Shown here: positions 5,915 through 5,994 of the stretch, piece after piece
Layout: every line of letters starts with the position of its first letter
Position numbering within the stretch: the stretch's first letter is position 1
Origin: Clostridiales bacterium
GTDB lineage: Bacteria > Bacillota > Clostridia > Oscillospirales > Acutalibacteraceae
Direction of reading: 5' to 3'
Assembly (NCBI GenBank): GCA_019421725.1
Contig: JAHZES010000131.1
Span: 1 to 5,994, forward strand
DNA length: 5,994 nt
The notes under the pieces: generated by a model
What the model saw: only the letters and a program-made list of their open reading frames with translations
What the model was told of the DNA's origin: nothing
Database searches by the model: none
Made by a program: the position numbers and the translations under genes

Positions 5915-5994
5915 TCACTGCGGGCGATAGGGATTTTCCGGTTCCTGCTGCGGCGGCGGTACCGGCTGCTGCGGAACGGGCCGCTGCACCGATG
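5915..5994 (-). CDS. C-terminal tail of a Pro/Gln-rich protein (rest outside window)
   Basis: The minus strand is open from the right edge to TGA 5917-5915 and reads SVQRPVPQQPVPPPQQEPEN then PYRPQ. Such low-complexity Pro/Gln tails are common at the ends of Firmicutes membrane or zinc-ribbon proteins, but nothing here identifies the main domain. The bias is far from random: 10 Pro and 6 Gln in 25 complete codons. The sequence is GC-rich, unlike the adjacent gene, and convergent with it with only 15 bp between stops. No terminator is visible in that gap. Confidence 0.55.
   Translation of the reverse strand, partial: SVQRPVPQQPVPPPQQEPENPYRPQ

Noticed and set aside
5941..5994. Plus-strand Ala-rich reading at the right edge
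   Set aside because: It is the complementary reading of the CTG/CGG codons that give the Pro/Gln tail; the minus frame ends at a sensible stop and looks more like a real protein tail.

Overview
The window looks like chromosomal DNA of a Gram-positive anaerobe of the class Clostridia, most likely a GC-moderate member of the Oscillospiraceae. This is inferred from strong AGGAG-type ribosome binding sites, clostridial-style glycogen phosphorylase and GH13 sequences, and a GCCTCCCTCTGACGAGGGAG hairpin of a kind I associate with that family. TGA and TAA are both used as normal stops.

Layout: (1) 1-3453 is a glycogen/maltodextrin utilisation operon. It holds the 3' two thirds of a glycogen phosphorylase gene (cut by the left edge) and, 57 bp later, a complete cytoplasmic GH13 alpha-glucan hydrolase. 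Phosphorylase would release glucose-1-phosphate from chain ends, and the GH13 enzyme would cut internal or short-chain linkages that phosphorylase cannot use. A 15-bp-stem terminator follows at 3531-3579. (2) 3647-4555 encodes a 302-residue protein of no family I can name. It carries an HEAQH zinc-metallopeptidase-like motif and no signal peptide. (3) 4556-4862 has no intact gene but three successive hairpins, the last a good intrinsic terminator. (4) 4863-5347, minus strand, is the remnant of a small secreted-protein gene. It has a clear signal peptide interrupted by TGA, and its C-terminal part lies in another frame. (5) 5349-5412 holds two overlapping, opposed promoters. One is a perfect TTGACA-17-TATAAT reading left into the remnant. 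The other is TTGACT-17-TATTAT reading right. (6) 5438-5899 encodes a 153-residue cysteine-rich, helix-turn-helix-like protein. (7) 5915-5994, minus strand, is the Pro/Gln-rich C-terminal tail of a gene cut by the right edge.

Regions 4-6 form an AT-rich island of about 1.1 kb between GC-rich neighbours. It looks like an accessory insertion consisting of a (now broken) secreted protein and a possible regulator sharing an entangled promoter region. That is the most interesting part of the window. The functional link between those two genes is inference only.
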